Shown one piece after another: positions 1-10,657 of a stretch of 64,000 bases of DNA. The notes beneath the pieces were generated by a model. That model did not search any database and had not been told where the DNA came from. It worked only from the letters and a program-made list of their open reading frames with translations. A program made the translations under genes and the position numbers. The first letter of the stretch is position 1; every line of letters starts with the position of its first letter. Source of the DNA: Theileria orientalis strain Shintoku (lineage: Eukaryota; Apicomplexa; Aconoidasida; Piroplasmida; Theileriidae); NCBI RefSeq assembly GCF_000740895.1, contig NC_025261.1, positions 868,001 to 932,000 of the forward strand, in the 5' to 3' direction.

Positions 1-858
1 TTCGGCAGGACCCACAGCAGTGCCACGAACAACTCGAGGGTCTTTGTCCCCAAGGTGTACACCACTGACGTCTACCCCGTTAAGTTTCCAGTGCAGGCCA
101 AGGGGAAGCAGAACGACGTGAAGCTGGCCTTCGGCACTCCTTTCAGCAACGCCTCCACCATAGTTTCCAGGAACAACACCTTGAATAGGCATTACAGCGA
201 CCTCAGCGGCTACGGTTCCGAGGTCAGCTATGCTATGCGTCCAAGAGCCTCGAGGAGGAACCCTAACTTCGTAAAGGTACGTTTTTAACAGTAGTCGTCG
301 CATTGCACTGTGCTACTACCTATTGTGGTTGCCCAGCTATTCCATTCATTAACATTTTTCAGAGCTCTCCTCTCGATAAGGCGTTCAGGAGCTTCAAAAG
401 GGACTTCGAGCTCCCTAAGGTCGATCCCAAGGATGCTGTGGAGTTCATTGAGGGCCTCGTTCTCGCTGCATTGGGCATCGTCAGGGCTATTCTCAAGGAA
501 CTGAGGGCTGACATAATTGCCGGCATGTTCATTTCCGATGACCCTGACTATGACGCCGCCAGGTCGTACTATTACACCAGCAATGGCCAGGATTACCGCC
601 ACTCCGGCTTCACTGAGAGGATAGACTACATTCAGGCCATTGAGAACGAGAAAAAGACCGTGTTGGCTGAGAAGAAGGAAAGCGTTCGCATTGAGACGAT
701 GCGCGAGTATTCCAGCTTCAGAAACAAGGACTTCATGGACATGACTGAGAGGGAGTTCGAGGAGTTCCTCCTCAGGCAGGCCTACCCTAACGCACCTCAA
801 TTCGTAAGTTAACTTACACACCCCGGTTTTAATGGAATTTCAGGCCCCTGAACTCTGA
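1..858 (+). CDS. Hypothetical protein, 5'-partial
   Basis: The coding frame is already open at base 1, so the start lies outside the window. Exon 1 runs to 276, an intron covers 277-362, exon 2 runs from 363 to about 806, and a short last exon after the AG at 843 encodes APEL and a stop ending at 858. The visible product is about 235 residues. It has a basic, Ser/Asn/Arg-rich first half, then a hydrophobic, helix-prone stretch (EGLVLAALGIVRAILKEL), and an acidic, charged C-terminal third (DMTEREFEEFLLRQAYP). I see no catalytic motif and do not recognise the family. A cytoskeletal or pellicle-associated apicomplexan protein is possible but is only a guess. The gene is followed by about 350 bp of AT-rich spacer before the UBA5-like gene. 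Confidence 0.75.
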
Positions 859-1212
859 ATGATTTAAACACACCACGTGTTGCCCAAAACGTCCTGAAGC
901 TCACAGGGTTGTGGTCAGTTTTAAAATTTTCATGGGATTCTACAAAAGATTTAACGATTTAATGCAGTTTTAACCAAAGATACTAGTAGTTTTAAAATTC
1001 TGTTTCTAAAATTTTAATTTCAATCTGATTCGATGACAATTTTCGTTTTTATATTTTATTCAAGTTGGATTCCTGTGCTGTGTCACCCTATGATTCATTG
1101 TGATGTTAAATTCAGTTATTTACACTCTTCATAAATTTTTATTATTGTATTATATTTTTAATCGTATTTTGTTTCTTTAATAGTATTTTTAGATTTAGTT
1201 TAACCATCGCAA

Positions 1213-2298
1213 ATGTCAATGTTAAAGGACGACCCGTCTTCAAGGCTCAAAGCTCTTGAAAAGATGGGAGTCGTCGAAAATTACGACCATATTCGCACCT
1301 GCACTGTTGCCATCGTAGGTGTTGGAGGAGTTGGGGCTGTGGTCGCCGAAATGCTGACCAGATGTGGAGTAGGAAAGCTTATTCTTTTCGACTACGACGA
1401 AATAGAGTTGGCAAACATGAATAGACTGTTTTACAGGCCCGACCAGCGGGGCTTGCCGAAAGTTCAGGTAAACACACATTCACATATAAACAAGTATGTT
1501 GCTAACTATTAGCTGTAGGCTGCCAAGGACACCCTAAATGTAATTAACCCTCACGTCATAATAGAGCCCGTTAACTGTAATATTACCAGAGAATACGAGC
1601 TGTTCTACGAAAAGATTGTCCACGGGAGCATGAACAACTCCCAAGTAGACTTGGTGCTCAGCTGTGTGGACAACTATGCGGCCAGAGTGACCATAAATAA
1701 GGCCTGCTGCAAGGCGGACCAGGTGTGGATGAACTCGGGAGTGTCGGAAAACGCCACCAGCGGACAGATACAGACCTGCATCCCGGGAATTACCGCCTGC
1801 TTCCTGTGCGCGCCGCCGTACGTCATCGCCACAAACGGCGACGAGAGCAAGATAAAGCGGGCCGACGTCTGCACTGCAAGCCTGCCCACGACGATGGGCG
1901 TGGTCGCAGGCCTGCTTGCACACAACGCGCTCAAGTACCTGCTGAAATTCGGGAACGTCACGAGGTTCTTGGCCTACAACTCGCTGCAGGACTATATGCC
2001 GTCGTACTCAATAGAGTGCACGCCGGAATGTTCGGAACAGTACTGTCTTCAGAGGCAGAAGGAGAAGGAGCACATTCTGAAGGAAATGGAGCAGGTGAAG
2101 GAGAAGCCGGATGAGGAGGTGGGAGATTTGCACCCGGAAAACGAGTTTGAAATTGAGGTCGTGGAGGAGGAGGCTGTGGAAGAGCCGCAGGCCCCGCCGA
2201 AGCAGGTTCAGGATGCTGTGCCGAGCAAGGCCGCAACAAAACTTTCACTGAGCGAGCTGAGAAAACAACTCATGAACGCATCGATATCTAAAAGTTAA
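1213..2298 (+). CDS. UBA5: UBA5-like E1 enzyme (UFM1-activating)
   Basis: Two exons (1213-1467 and 1519-2298, intron 51 nt) give a 344-residue protein. It is a ThiF/MoeB-fold E1. The nucleotide loop is [12 protein letters not shown] near residue 36, followed by [16 protein letters not shown], which supplies the acidic and Arg residues for adenylate formation. The catalytic Cys is about C203 in [16 protein letters not shown], the signature of UBA5. Zinc-type Cys pairs occur in CFLCAPP and in [11 protein letters not shown]. The C-terminal tail keeps a UFM1-interacting-like motif (EFEIEVV, about 293-299, with Phe in place of the usual Trp) and ends in an amphipathic segment ([14 protein letters not shown]) placed where UBA5 binds its E2, UFC1. 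The length is slightly below the roughly 400 residues of human UBA5. In the known pathway it adenylates UFM1 and passes it to UFC1, in the cytosol and at the ER surface. Confidence 0.9.
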
Positions 2299-2538
2299 TG
2301 TTTTGTAAGTTTAAGGATAATTTATTTATTTTCGAAGCCTCCTTAAATTTTTTTCTGATTTCTAGCGGTTCCCACATTGAGGATGTTGTAGTAAAAAACA
2401 ACATCTTATCAAGATAATTTGATATGTATATTTATTTAGGGTTTAAAATTGTGTAATTGGCTGAAGTCGCAGTTTTCGTTCTCTTTATTTATTTAGTAGT
2501 TGCACAAACATGATATTCTGAGTTTACATCGGTTTAAG

Positions 2539-3652
2539 ATGGTTATACTATACAATGTATTATATTATTTGATTCTATTCCTAGTTCGAATAAACATCAG
2601 TAGTTCTTCCAACGTTGTGTCCCCCGAGTACTCATATATGAGTGAGAAGATCAGCACGAAGTTCCCAAAATATGTTCCGACAGATACGTAAGTAGATTGC
2701 CAAGCGGTTTAATAAATTACCATTTAGGGACATTGAAACGTGTATTTACAACAATTGGTGGGATTTGGCGAAGAAGATCGTGATGCTTTCTCACGAACAA
2801 GGTACGGAATGGAACGAAGATGAATAAATAAAACACAGTTACTGAAAAATGGTTATTTATAAACTATCTTATGGTACAAAAACAGCTCTGGTTAAACATT
2901 AATTTAAATTTCATGGAAACCTACAATGATGAATAATTTGCAGACATTGACTTGACTTCTTCTGTTCATTCTGCCATTGAAACGGTTCAGAAGAACTCTA
3001 AGGAACTTTTAAATTTATTGAGTAAACACTATAACGAGTTGGATGTGTAAGTTTATTAGTGAATTATTGTAATGGTAACAATGATGATTGTAATAATGAC
3101 TACGATTTTAGTTATAATTACGATGATGGTGTGTGTTCTCATTTATTTTTAGAGTTAACGCGGCCTTGCAGTGGGCAGAATCACCTAATGAAGTGTTTTT
3201 AGCCATCAAATTCTCGGCAAGATGGAGTAGTCCGGGTACGCTTTACACATAGTTGGCCATGTAGTTTATAAAATCGGTAGTCTATGTAGTTGGCAGTTGG
3301 TTATGTAGTTGACATTCATGTCCGTGCAGGTGCCCTGCAAGTTGAAGACGAGGTTTTGAACGTGGACAAGGACAGGCTCCAGTACAGTGGAATCGGAACG
3401 CACTCGGGTAAGAGGAAGAAGTACCAGGTTGACCTGCACCTGTTCAACAAGGTCATCGGCAACGAAACCAAGGTGACGCCAGTGTCCATGGGCAGGTTCT
3501 CAATCACGCTGAAGAAGGAGAACCCGGGCGTCTGGAACAGCCTAAACAAATCGCAAGAGAAGCTGCCCAATCAGCAGATATGGTGGGAGATGAAGGAAAA
3601 GTACCAGGACGAGTGCGACAAGTTCCTCGAGGAACTGGAAGAGGAGCTGTAA
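2539..3652 (+). CDS. Secretory CS (p23/HACD3-like) domain protein
   Basis: Five exons were traced: 2539-2687, 2728-2801, 2944-3046, 3153-3235 and 3330-3652. I chose the ATG at 2539 because it opens a hydrophobic signal peptide (MVILYNVLYYLILFLVRI). The C-terminal part is a CS/p23-like beta sandwich: it begins around ALQWAESPNEVFLAIKF, contains a KYQVDLHLFNKV strand pair and SMGRFSITLKKENPGVWNSL, and ends in a charged helix with QQIWWEMKEKYQDECDKFL. The wording of the motifs is closest to the CS domain of HACD3/PTPLAD1, but there is no multi-pass dehydratase part. CS domains usually act as co-chaperone or protein-interaction modules; with a signal peptide this one would work in the ER or beyond. 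Its partner is unknown. Confidence 0.75.
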
Positions 3653-3793
3653 ACAATGAACACACACACTGCTCAATTGTGAATGGAGCCATTTTAATGT
3701 AAATATTGCGCACATGACTTTTAGCTAGTGTCTTTTGAATACCGTGTAGCTGTGTGACTTGTAATAAGTGTGTAATTACCGTGATTACAGGTG

Positions 3794-6110
3794 CTATTTT
3801 ACATTCAGTTTCTTTATTCGAGTTAACACGCGCTCGTACAATGATGGGTCGTCGACGCCGAAGTACTCCTGAACGGTTACGTGATTTGAGCGTGAGCTAA
3901 CCTGAGTTCTGAGGTGAAGGTTCTTCAGCATCACCATTGGCTTCCCATCAAGAGTAACTGGCATCAGAAAGAATGGCACCGCCCACTTCTCGGCGAATCG
4001 CAGCGCCCTCTTCAACTAAAAACACTGTTAGTGGTGTGAAATGGCACCTTTGGAGTCTTGTAGTAGTGGTAAACGGACAAGTCGTTGTGCCTCAAAATCT
4101 CCATGAGGTTGAGTAAACACTTCCTCTGCTCAAGGATGTGTTTTTTTTCAGCGCTGTTGACTCCGACAGTTTCACTGTTAGTGTCACTCATGGGTCCCAT
4201 GGCATCTTCACTCCCGTGGCCGCCAATGTTGCGAGTGTACTCCTGTTCAACTTCGCCACCTTTGTCGTCAGCTGAAAGTACGCTTACATTCTCAAGAAAA
4301 ACCAGTACGTCAGCCAGACTAGGTGGCTCAGGTATCAAGTTCCTAAATTAGCGCTATTAGTCGAGACCTATTTGGGTATCTATCCATGTGTGTATAAGAG
4401 GGTGTAAGCACAGCTGTGTGTATAAGTGGGTGTAAGCGTGTGCGTATATTTGTTAAAACGGTTATCTGTGGTGTAAATAACGTGTGACTGGAGTAATACT
4501 TGTGTTTCAACAGATTCGTGAGTGCTACGTTGCCCATACCAAATCCAGCCGAGTACCGCAATACTGGATCAGAATCTACATAAGTGGCTTTAGTGTAACC
4601 GTGTTTTTACGTGTGTGTAATATATGTTTATATCTAAGTGTGTGCTTTTATGTGTGCGTTTATCTACGTGGGAGTAGATGTGCACGTGTGAGCTTGTGCA
4701 TATGCATCCATGTTTAAAATCTTACCGTCAAAATAGTTATCATATCTTCCTCCCCCCGCCAATGACCTTGGCAGTATATTTGCTCTGTCAAAACACTCAA
4801 AGACTATCCCTGTATAATACTCGTTTCCTCGAACCTGTTTGACATTGCATTAACAATGACAACGAAAATAAGTGTAAACTAACTATTGTTAGGTCAAAAT
4901 CAATCCAGTTTAAGTATCCTCTATCCCTTAGCCCTTTAGTTAAACTCCTACAATTATCTGACTCTAATTAAACTTTACCTTAATTGAAACAAGCTTTCTG
5001 ATTTAATGAATTTTTCCAAATCCCTTAGTGTTTTGGACGATTCTATTACTCTGTGGAGCTCCTTGCATTGAGAAGGGCTCATACCTAACTCACTCAGCAT
5101 TGCGTTGAGCTCATTTTTTGCAGTCTTCTTATACTTATCTAGTGTTTTAGAGAATTTATAAAACCATTCCGGCGAATATTCTTTAAATCCCAAGTGCTTC
5201 AAGAGCTCCCCTGTGAAGTCTCTGTGATTTATTGATATTTTAACGTCGTGTTCTGTGATTCCGACCTGCGTAATTAGTGTGTAGCCGATATTTTGTACTA
5301 ATAGCCCATGTGTGATTCTGTATAAAGGGCCTGTGTTCTTACCGATTTAAAGAAGTGTATTAGTAGCGATATTATGTCAAGCTCCACGTCCAAACTGTCG
5401 ATTCCTGTACACATTGTGCTCAGGTGGCCGCTAACCTATTACGTCTGCGTTCCACTGAATGTGATTCCTTCTTCTACAATAACTCGGGCGCTCGTAGCGC
5501 CAGCAATCTGCGATGGTGTACCATTTGAGCGTCCTCAACTGCAGCGTCGAGTCCCTGGACCTCAGCGACTTGAGCATGTTCATGAACTGAGGCGTTACGT
5601 CGCCTCTCAAAGACACATTTCTCCCCTTTTTGTCTCTAAACTTGTACAGCTCCTTAAAGTGCTCATCATCCTGCGTGTTTCTCCGTTTTCTCCAACTTAC
5701 CGTCCGTGTGCTCGCGTTCTCGAACACCGTCGTATGTGTCAGCACCGGCATCGAATACTCCTGGAATCCGAACTTTTTGGAGGCCTCCTCCCACTAAAAA
5801 CACGTTTTGCGCCTTTTTGGCCACTGACTCTACCTTATCTTGTATCCAGCGCTGGATTCTCTGCTCTGGCGGAAGGTAACACTGCGCTCCCCGAACCGTC
5901 TCGGCGTTTGTCCTTTTGAGCGCTCCAAGCTCCTCTGAGTGCGAATACAGGTCATTAGGCCCAAATTTGTGTGCGTGTGTCTGAAAAAACGTTTAGAGCT
6001 AACGGTCGAATCCTCACCCGGCCCGCGACCTGGAATGACAACGTGTACGAGTTTAATACGAATACAAATACTAGTAGTGTGTTTTGTGAAGAAGAAAGAT
6101 TAAAAATCAT
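3794..6110 (-). CDS. Histidyl-tRNA synthetase, probably organelle-targeted
   Basis: This is a minus-strand gene with many short introns. Class II HisRS signatures are spread over the exons: [20 protein letters not shown] (motif 2 region, around 5430-5520), a [16 protein letters not shown] stretch around 4735-4790, and a [15 protein letters not shown] stretch (motif 3, around 4500-4555). The anticodon-binding domain ends in [15 protein letters not shown] near 3850-3900. It charges tRNA-His for translation. The best start is the ATG at 6110: exon 1 encodes about 31 residues with a hydrophobic core (LLVFVFVL), then splices in frame to [13 protein letters not shown]. That leader looks like a signal peptide, which in apicomplexans often begins a bipartite apicoplast-targeting signal; organelle location is inference. 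Introns around 4380-4720 carry GTGTATAAG-type repeats. The start lies only 30 bp beyond the stop of eIF2A. Confidence 0.85.
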
Positions 6111-6140
6111 TTAAGTAAAATAAAATGGCCCTTCTCCGAG

Positions 6141-8660
6141 TCAGTTGGGCTTCGACCTTATCTTTGCCTCGAGCAGCAGCCTCAGCAGCTGTCCCTCGTC
6201 CATGATCGAGTGGTTCTGCGTCTTCGCCTTGTCCGAGTGCAACTGATTCTTCAGTCTTATGAACATTGAGTTCTGCTTCGACTCGTCTATGGTGTTCTTG
6301 CGTTGTCCGTTTCCGTTTCCGTTTCCGTTTCCGTTCCCTCCGTATCCTAGCCCTTGGCGTGCTTCGTTCGAGGCCTGCCTCTGTCCCTCGTGGAAGTTAA
6401 GTCTTTCCTGGAGGCTCGCTCTGCTGCTTTCAGAGTAGCTGCTTCGCCCGTTATCACCGTAAATTTTTCCGTTGTCACCGTAAATTTTTCCGTTGTCACC
6501 GTAGCTTCTTCCATTATCACCGTAGCTTCTTCCATTATCACCGTAGCTTCTTCCATTATCACCGTAGCTTCCTCTCAAATAGCTGCTCGAGCTCAATGCT
6601 CCCAGGGAGCCGTGTCCGTTGTTTCCGCTGAGCGTTCCGCTGTTACCCGTGTAGTTCTGGCGCACGTTATCTCCGTACTTCTGGCGATTAACGCTGTTGA
6701 TCATATTGCTCAGATTGTTCAAATTGTTCATATTACCCATATTACTCATATTAACCATATTGTTCATGTTGCTAGTTCCGGCTCCGCTGTTTGTTCCAAT
6801 CCTTTGATCGTTGAAGCCTTCGTACTGGCGGTAGTTCTGCTGATCTCTTACGTTCGCCTGTCTTTCCATCATCTGGTTCTGCTCCCTCATGAACGACAGT
6901 GAGAATATGTGCTTGAATGACTGTATCAGGTCCGTCGAAGGGTCGCATTTGTTTCCGTGTTCGTTTGAGAAGACTGACTTGCTCATCTTTTCCTTCGCTG
7001 CTCCTGCGTCATGGCTCTTCACGTTAGGCGGACTGTAGAGCAGCGGATTTTCTCCCGTGCTCTTCAGCGTTGTGAATATCGGCGATCCTGGTGCCTTCGA
7101 GAACCTCGTGTTCGTCAGACTAGTCGTCGGGGGCACGCTCACTGACTGCTTCGTCGTCTTCTGCAGCATCTTCGGTCTGTACACTGCTTTTCTTACCAGC
7201 GACTTTCTCACTCTCGGCCTTATGAAATCCTTTTCGTCCTGGTTTCCGCAGAACCACGAGACGTCGTAGCACTCATCTACGCTCTCGCTCGCGATCAGGT
7301 ACCCTTCGCAGTTAAATATTTTATAAAAATTGTCCACCTTCATTCTCGGGAACGTCGATGCTGTCATGAAGTACTTCGAGTCCAGTGACCACTCTGAAAT
7401 CACTGTACATGGCTCCTTGAATTGCACTATTTGTTCCATTTCATCGCTTTCCTCCTTCTTGTACCAGAAACATATCTCTCCTGCTAGGTTTCCAAAGCCT
7501 CCTAGGGCTACCATGTTTCCCATCGGGTTCCACTTAATCGTGTTTCTGTACATGTTCGGGAACTCGAACAGTGTTTCCAGTTCCGCGTTGTAGAGCGTGA
7601 TTTTGCACGGCATGTTTCCTTGCATCAGGATGAACTCGTCCTTCTTCGGGTTCCACCTAACGTCGTGCGTCGTCGCTGTGTTTACTTTGCTCACGAGTCT
7701 TCCTGTGTTCGAGTATAGCAGGCAGTTTGCTGTTGAGCCGTACTTTTCTCCTGCCATGTCCACTGTCGACTGCGCCACTGCTATCAGGTTCTGCCCTGAG
7801 GGCGACCAGAGCAGCTCTGCTGAGTCTGTGAACCTCAGCTCGTGGTTTTCGCACTGCACCTCCTTCAGCGCCTCTCCGGTCCACTCCAGCGTCGAGATGC
7901 GCAGGTTTCCCGGCGTGTTGTTCGCGTCCGTCGGGGAGAAGCACGCCAGGTACGCCTTGTCTCCTTCGCTCAGGCATCCGTTCTTCTGCGGTTTGTGGAA
8001 CACTTCCACGCTGAACACCATTGGCACTGCTATTGAGAGCAGGCAGCGCACGGTCTTCAGCGACGAGGGCTCCGACGCTATCGAGTACACGTTAACCTGG
8101 TGGTTGTGGCACAGTGCGAAGTTGTCCGAGTCTCCCAGCCACTTGATCACTGGCCACTGCTCCGGCGACAGCCTTCTCGTGCTGAAGGTCGCCACTATGT
8201 TTTTCTTCGAGATGTCCCATATGTGCAGGTTGTCGTCCAGGCACAGTCCTGCCTCCGAGTAGTTTGGCAGGTTAAAGTACACTGCCAAATAAATTCCGTT
8301 GTTCGACCACTGCAGGTGCTTAATGTTCTTGCATCCGAGCGGCGTGTACATGTTCTTAAACTTCCCCACTCCTCTCAGTGTGTCTATTGCCAGGTCCGAG
8401 CTCACTCCGTTTTTCATGTATATGATTGACAGTCCTGAGCGGTCGTCCAGCACTGCCAGGTTGTTGTTGTATGAACACACGCACTGTCTCGCGAACCTGT
8501 CCTGTGACCATATGCAATCCGGCTTAAAGTTGTTGATTAGCTCCGTGGGCTCCTCCTCTGAGGAATTCCCATTTTTTGCTGTGTCGTTTTGCAATGTGTT
8601 GATGGGTATACATCTGTATATGTAAAACCCATTTTTCGTGTGTAACGTGAACAAATTCAT
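6141..8660 (-). CDS. EIF2A: Eukaryotic translation initiation factor 2A
   Basis: A single exon encodes about 839 residues. The start is the ATG at 8660 (MNLFTLHTKNGFYIY); the frame is open a few codons further but has only a TTG there. Residues about 1-560 form an eIF2A-type WD40 beta propeller, with characteristic stretches such as DVRWNPKKDEFILMQGNMPC and NTIKWNPMGNMVALGGFGNL. The family delivers initiator tRNA to 40S subunits independently of GTP in some settings; it is cytosolic. The C-terminal 280 residues are low complexity: an Asn/Met-rich tract (NMNNMVNMSNMGNMNNLNN), about six heptads of SYGDNGR/IYGDNGK (around residues 700-741), an NG-dipeptide run, and a final conserved-looking helix (DEGQLLRLLLEAKIRSK). 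That tail is longer and more repetitive than in animal eIF2A. A spacer of about 1 kb lies upstream. Confidence 0.92.
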   Translation of the reverse strand: MNLFTLHTKNGFYIYRCIPINTLQNDTAKNGNSSEEEPTELINNFKPDCIWSQDRFARQCVCSYNNNLAVLDDRSGLSIIYMKNGVSSDLAIDTLRGVGKFKNMYTPLGCKNIKHLQWSNNGIYLAVYFNLPNYSEAGLCLDDNLHIWDISKKNIVATFSTRRLSPEQWPVIKWLGDSDNFALCHNHQVNVYSIASEPSSLKTVRCLLSIAVPMVFSVEVFHKPQKNGCLSEGDKAYLACFSPTDANNTPGNLRISTLEWTGEALKEVQCENHELRFTDSAELLWSPSGQNLIAVAQSTVDMAGEKYGSTANCLLYSNTGRLVSKVNTATTHDVRWNPKKDEFILMQGNMPCKITLYNAELETLFEFPNMYRNTIKWNPMGNMVALGGFGNLAGEICFWYKKEESDEMEQIVQFKEPCTVISEWSLDSKYFMTASTFPRMKVDNFYKIFNCEGYLIASESVDECYDVSWFCGNQDEKDFIRPRVRKSLVRKAVYRPKMLQKTTKQSVSVPPTTSLTNTRFSKAPGSPIFTTLKSTGENPLLYSPPNVKSHDAGAAKEKMSKSVFSNEHGNKCDPSTDLIQSFKHIFSLSFMREQNQMMERQANVRDQQNYRQYEGFNDQRIGTNSGAGTSNMNNMVNMSNMGNMNNLNNLSNMINSVNRQKYGDNVRQNYTGNSGTLSGNNGHGSLGALSSSSYLRGSYGDNGRSYGDNGRSYGDNGRSYGDNGKIYGDNGKIYGDNGRSSYSESSRASLQERLNFHEGQRQASNEARQGLGYGGNGNGNGNGNGQRKNTIDESKQNSMFIRLKNQLHSDKAKTQNHSIMDEGQLLRLLLEAKIRSKPN
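6450..6575 (-). repeat. 21-bp coding minisatellite in eIF2A
   Basis: About six tandem 21-bp units encode the heptad SYGDNGR with IYGDNGK variants. Two unit types are visible at DNA level: the unit read on the plus strand as accgtagcttcttccattat and the one read as accgtaaatttttccgttgtc. A short hexanucleotide run (ccgttt, about four copies at 6310-6335) encodes the following NG repeats. The copy number is likely to vary between isolates. Confidence 0.85.
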
Positions 8661-9656
8661 GTTTTTACCCAATTTTACTTGAGAAGTTTCTTCGTCGAGG
8701 GTGTTGTGAAATGTTTTCGTGAAAACTTGGTGAAGTGTGAAATCGTGTGAAATGTTAAATAGGTTTAATAACCAATCTACTAAACCTTTACAAATTTACT
8801 TCCTTAACAAATTATACTGTCAAAACAAATCTCTGCTTGTTTTGTTAGATTTATGCGATGAACTATAATTGCTTTATTCTCAAATCGTTTAGAATCATAG
8901 GATCTAAACACTGCTTAACAACTAATGTTTTGTTTCAAAAACTAAGACAAACTACACTGTTACTTTATATAAAAACCATTCATCCCTACGGGTTTGAAAT
9001 CTCAGCGGTTAATATTACGTGAAATAATTCAAGTTACAATCTAAATAATATCTATAATCATGGTTGGTGTTTGCAGTCTTTTAAAATTTCAATAATTTAA
9101 TTGGGACGTTATTTTTCGTTAAAAATTATTAGTTTGACATGTTAGTGGCGAATGATAAACTGTTATTTTATATGATACAATGTGACAGATATGAAATGGT
9201 CTCTTAATTAAAATCTGGCTAAAAAGGTGTACGTATGGAATGTGAGAACGTTGATTTTATGTATATTTACGACTTAGAGTACTTTAAACTTTTTAAATTG
9301 AAATGTAACAAAATTTTTTATATAATTGTGAGTCTGATACTGTGGCCCCAGCTTCTGGCGTGTATCTCCAATTTTAGCTTATCAATTGTTACTAATATCA
9401 AAATTATTTGTTATTGTATTGTTTTAATTTATGGCGCATAATTTATGTCTATGATTTCACTATAATAATTTGACACACATCACCATATTTATGGCTGTTG
9501 CCTAGTCATGTGATTCTTCACTTAATACATGAATCACTTTCGGATTTCAGACAACTCATTTTAATACGCATTTGGTGTGGTTAAAATTTGTGATAAATAT
9601 ATTTAAACCAGATTAATCGCTATGATTGCTACATTTTGAAGTTACACAGATCTGTC
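8661..9656. other. Intergenic spacer upstream of eIF2A
   Basis: This AT-rich spacer of about 1 kb lies between the 5' end of eIF2A and the 3' end of the PNP gene. It should contain the eIF2A promoter and 5' UTR and the PNP 3' UTR. A small open frame at 9235-9441 is Phe/Ile/Leu-rich and has no convincing coding character. I see no RNA gene. Confidence 0.6.
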
Positions 9657-10421
9657 TTAAAACTTTTTATTTATTTCTGCCGCAGCTTTCAAGGCTACTC
9701 GTGCCATTTTGTCTACGCCCTCGTTGACTACTTCTTTTCCTGCGTGATAGTTTCCACTCCACCATTCCCTTGGGCATCCGTCCACGGTCAGAATTGCTCC
9801 TGCCTTTGCTCCGTACAACGAAGAGACAACAAACAGGGTTGCCAACTCTAGATCCTCGGTGTCAACTAATCCGTAGTCTGAGAACAGGTCTCTGTGGTCG
9901 TACTTGCAGGTCCTTCTGTAGAATAGATCCGATGTGTAGTCGATGCCGACAAAGGTCTGTATTTCGAGCTCCTTTGAGGAATCCATCAGGGCGTCGATAA
10001 CGTCATAATCGGCAACGGCTGGGTATCTCACATTGATTTCTGATATTGAGGTCGTATCGTCTCGAATGGAGGCGTAACATATGAAGATGTCGCCTGCCTT
10101 GTGTATTTTAGGTTTGTACGTTCCACACGTTCCACCCCTGATTATGTTCTTGACGCCCATTTCTATCAGTTCTCTTAAAATTGGACCCATGGAACTTGCC
10201 GAGACTCCGTGGCAGACAATCAGTATCATTTGTCCTTCCACTTCCAACTCGGCGGCGCCGTAGGAGGAGAACTTCTTGTACTCCTTGTATTTGGTTCCAT
10301 ATCTGGCAAAAACTTTAAAGCGGCCTAGGTTTCCACATATCACTGCCGTTTTGTGGATCCTATCCTCTGGGATGCCAATGTTCCTCAGAATTGAGCAGTC
10401 CTTGTATTCCATTTTAGTCAT
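9657..10421 (-). CDS. PNP: Purine nucleoside/uridine phosphorylase family enzyme
   Basis: A single exon encodes about 254 residues (start ATG at 10421, MTKMEYKDC; the frame extends a little upstream from a TTG). It belongs to the PNP_UDP_1 fold, like Plasmodium PNP. The phosphate- and nucleoside-binding motifs are present: CGNLGR near the N-terminus, FARYGTKY, NIIRGGTCGTYKP (Arg and Thr of the phosphate site), the VDTEDLELATLF helix that contacts the ribose, and TVDGCP with the catalytic-type Asp. The length is normal for the hexameric class. It splits purine nucleosides such as inosine with phosphate, feeding purine salvage, which apicomplexans depend on because they cannot make purines de novo. 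It is divergently arranged with the degenerate paralogue at 10658, which shares the 236-bp spacer between them. Confidence 0.9.
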   Translation of the reverse strand: MTKMEYKDCSILRNIGIPEDRIHKTAVICGNLGRFKVFARYGTKYKEYKKFSSYGAAELEVEGQMILIVCHGVSASSMGPILRELIEMGVKNIIRGGTCGTYKPKIHKAGDIFICYASIRDDTTSISEINVRYPAVADYDVIDALMDSSKELEIQTFVGIDYTSDLFYRRTCKYDHRDLFSDYGLVDTEDLELATLFVVSSLYGAKAGAILTVDGCPREWWSGNYHAGKEVVNEGVDKMARVALKAAAEINKKF

Positions 10422-10657
10422 TGTGCTCAATCTGAAAATATTAAAACAAAACAGTCTAATTTATATCTTGGGCATTAATTTAGTTCATCTGTAGCTAATT
10501 GAGGGTGTGTCCCTTGTATGTACAGAGGGATTTCCAATTTCATTCCCCATCGTGTGATAAAATTCCTGTTACAGCCATAGAATCAAATGTGTTTTTTTCT
10601 TTTCTATCAGTTTAAATAACAGACTTAAGTGGTTTTTGGTTTTGTGTTTTTTTCCAA
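10422..10657. promoter_or_regulatory. Divergent promoter region between PNP and its paralogue
   Basis: A 236-bp AT-rich spacer separates two head-to-head genes, so both promoters must lie here or inside the flanking 5' ends. No defined element can be named. The assignment rests on gene orientation alone. Confidence 0.5.

Noticed and set aside
303..821. Long minus-strand open frame over the first gene
   Set aside because: It is an antisense shadow of the plus-strand exon, whose splice sites and frame are consistent.
8660..8672. Upstream start for eIF2A, and similar upstream starts for the PNP, Obg, PAN2 and kinase genes
   Set aside because: The upstream codons in frame are TTG or GTG rather than ATG, so the first in-frame ATG was used.
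9235..9441. 68-codon hydrophobic open frame in the eIF2A upstream spacer
   Set aside because: The composition simply follows AT-rich DNA, and there are no flanking splice-linked exons or conserved motifs.
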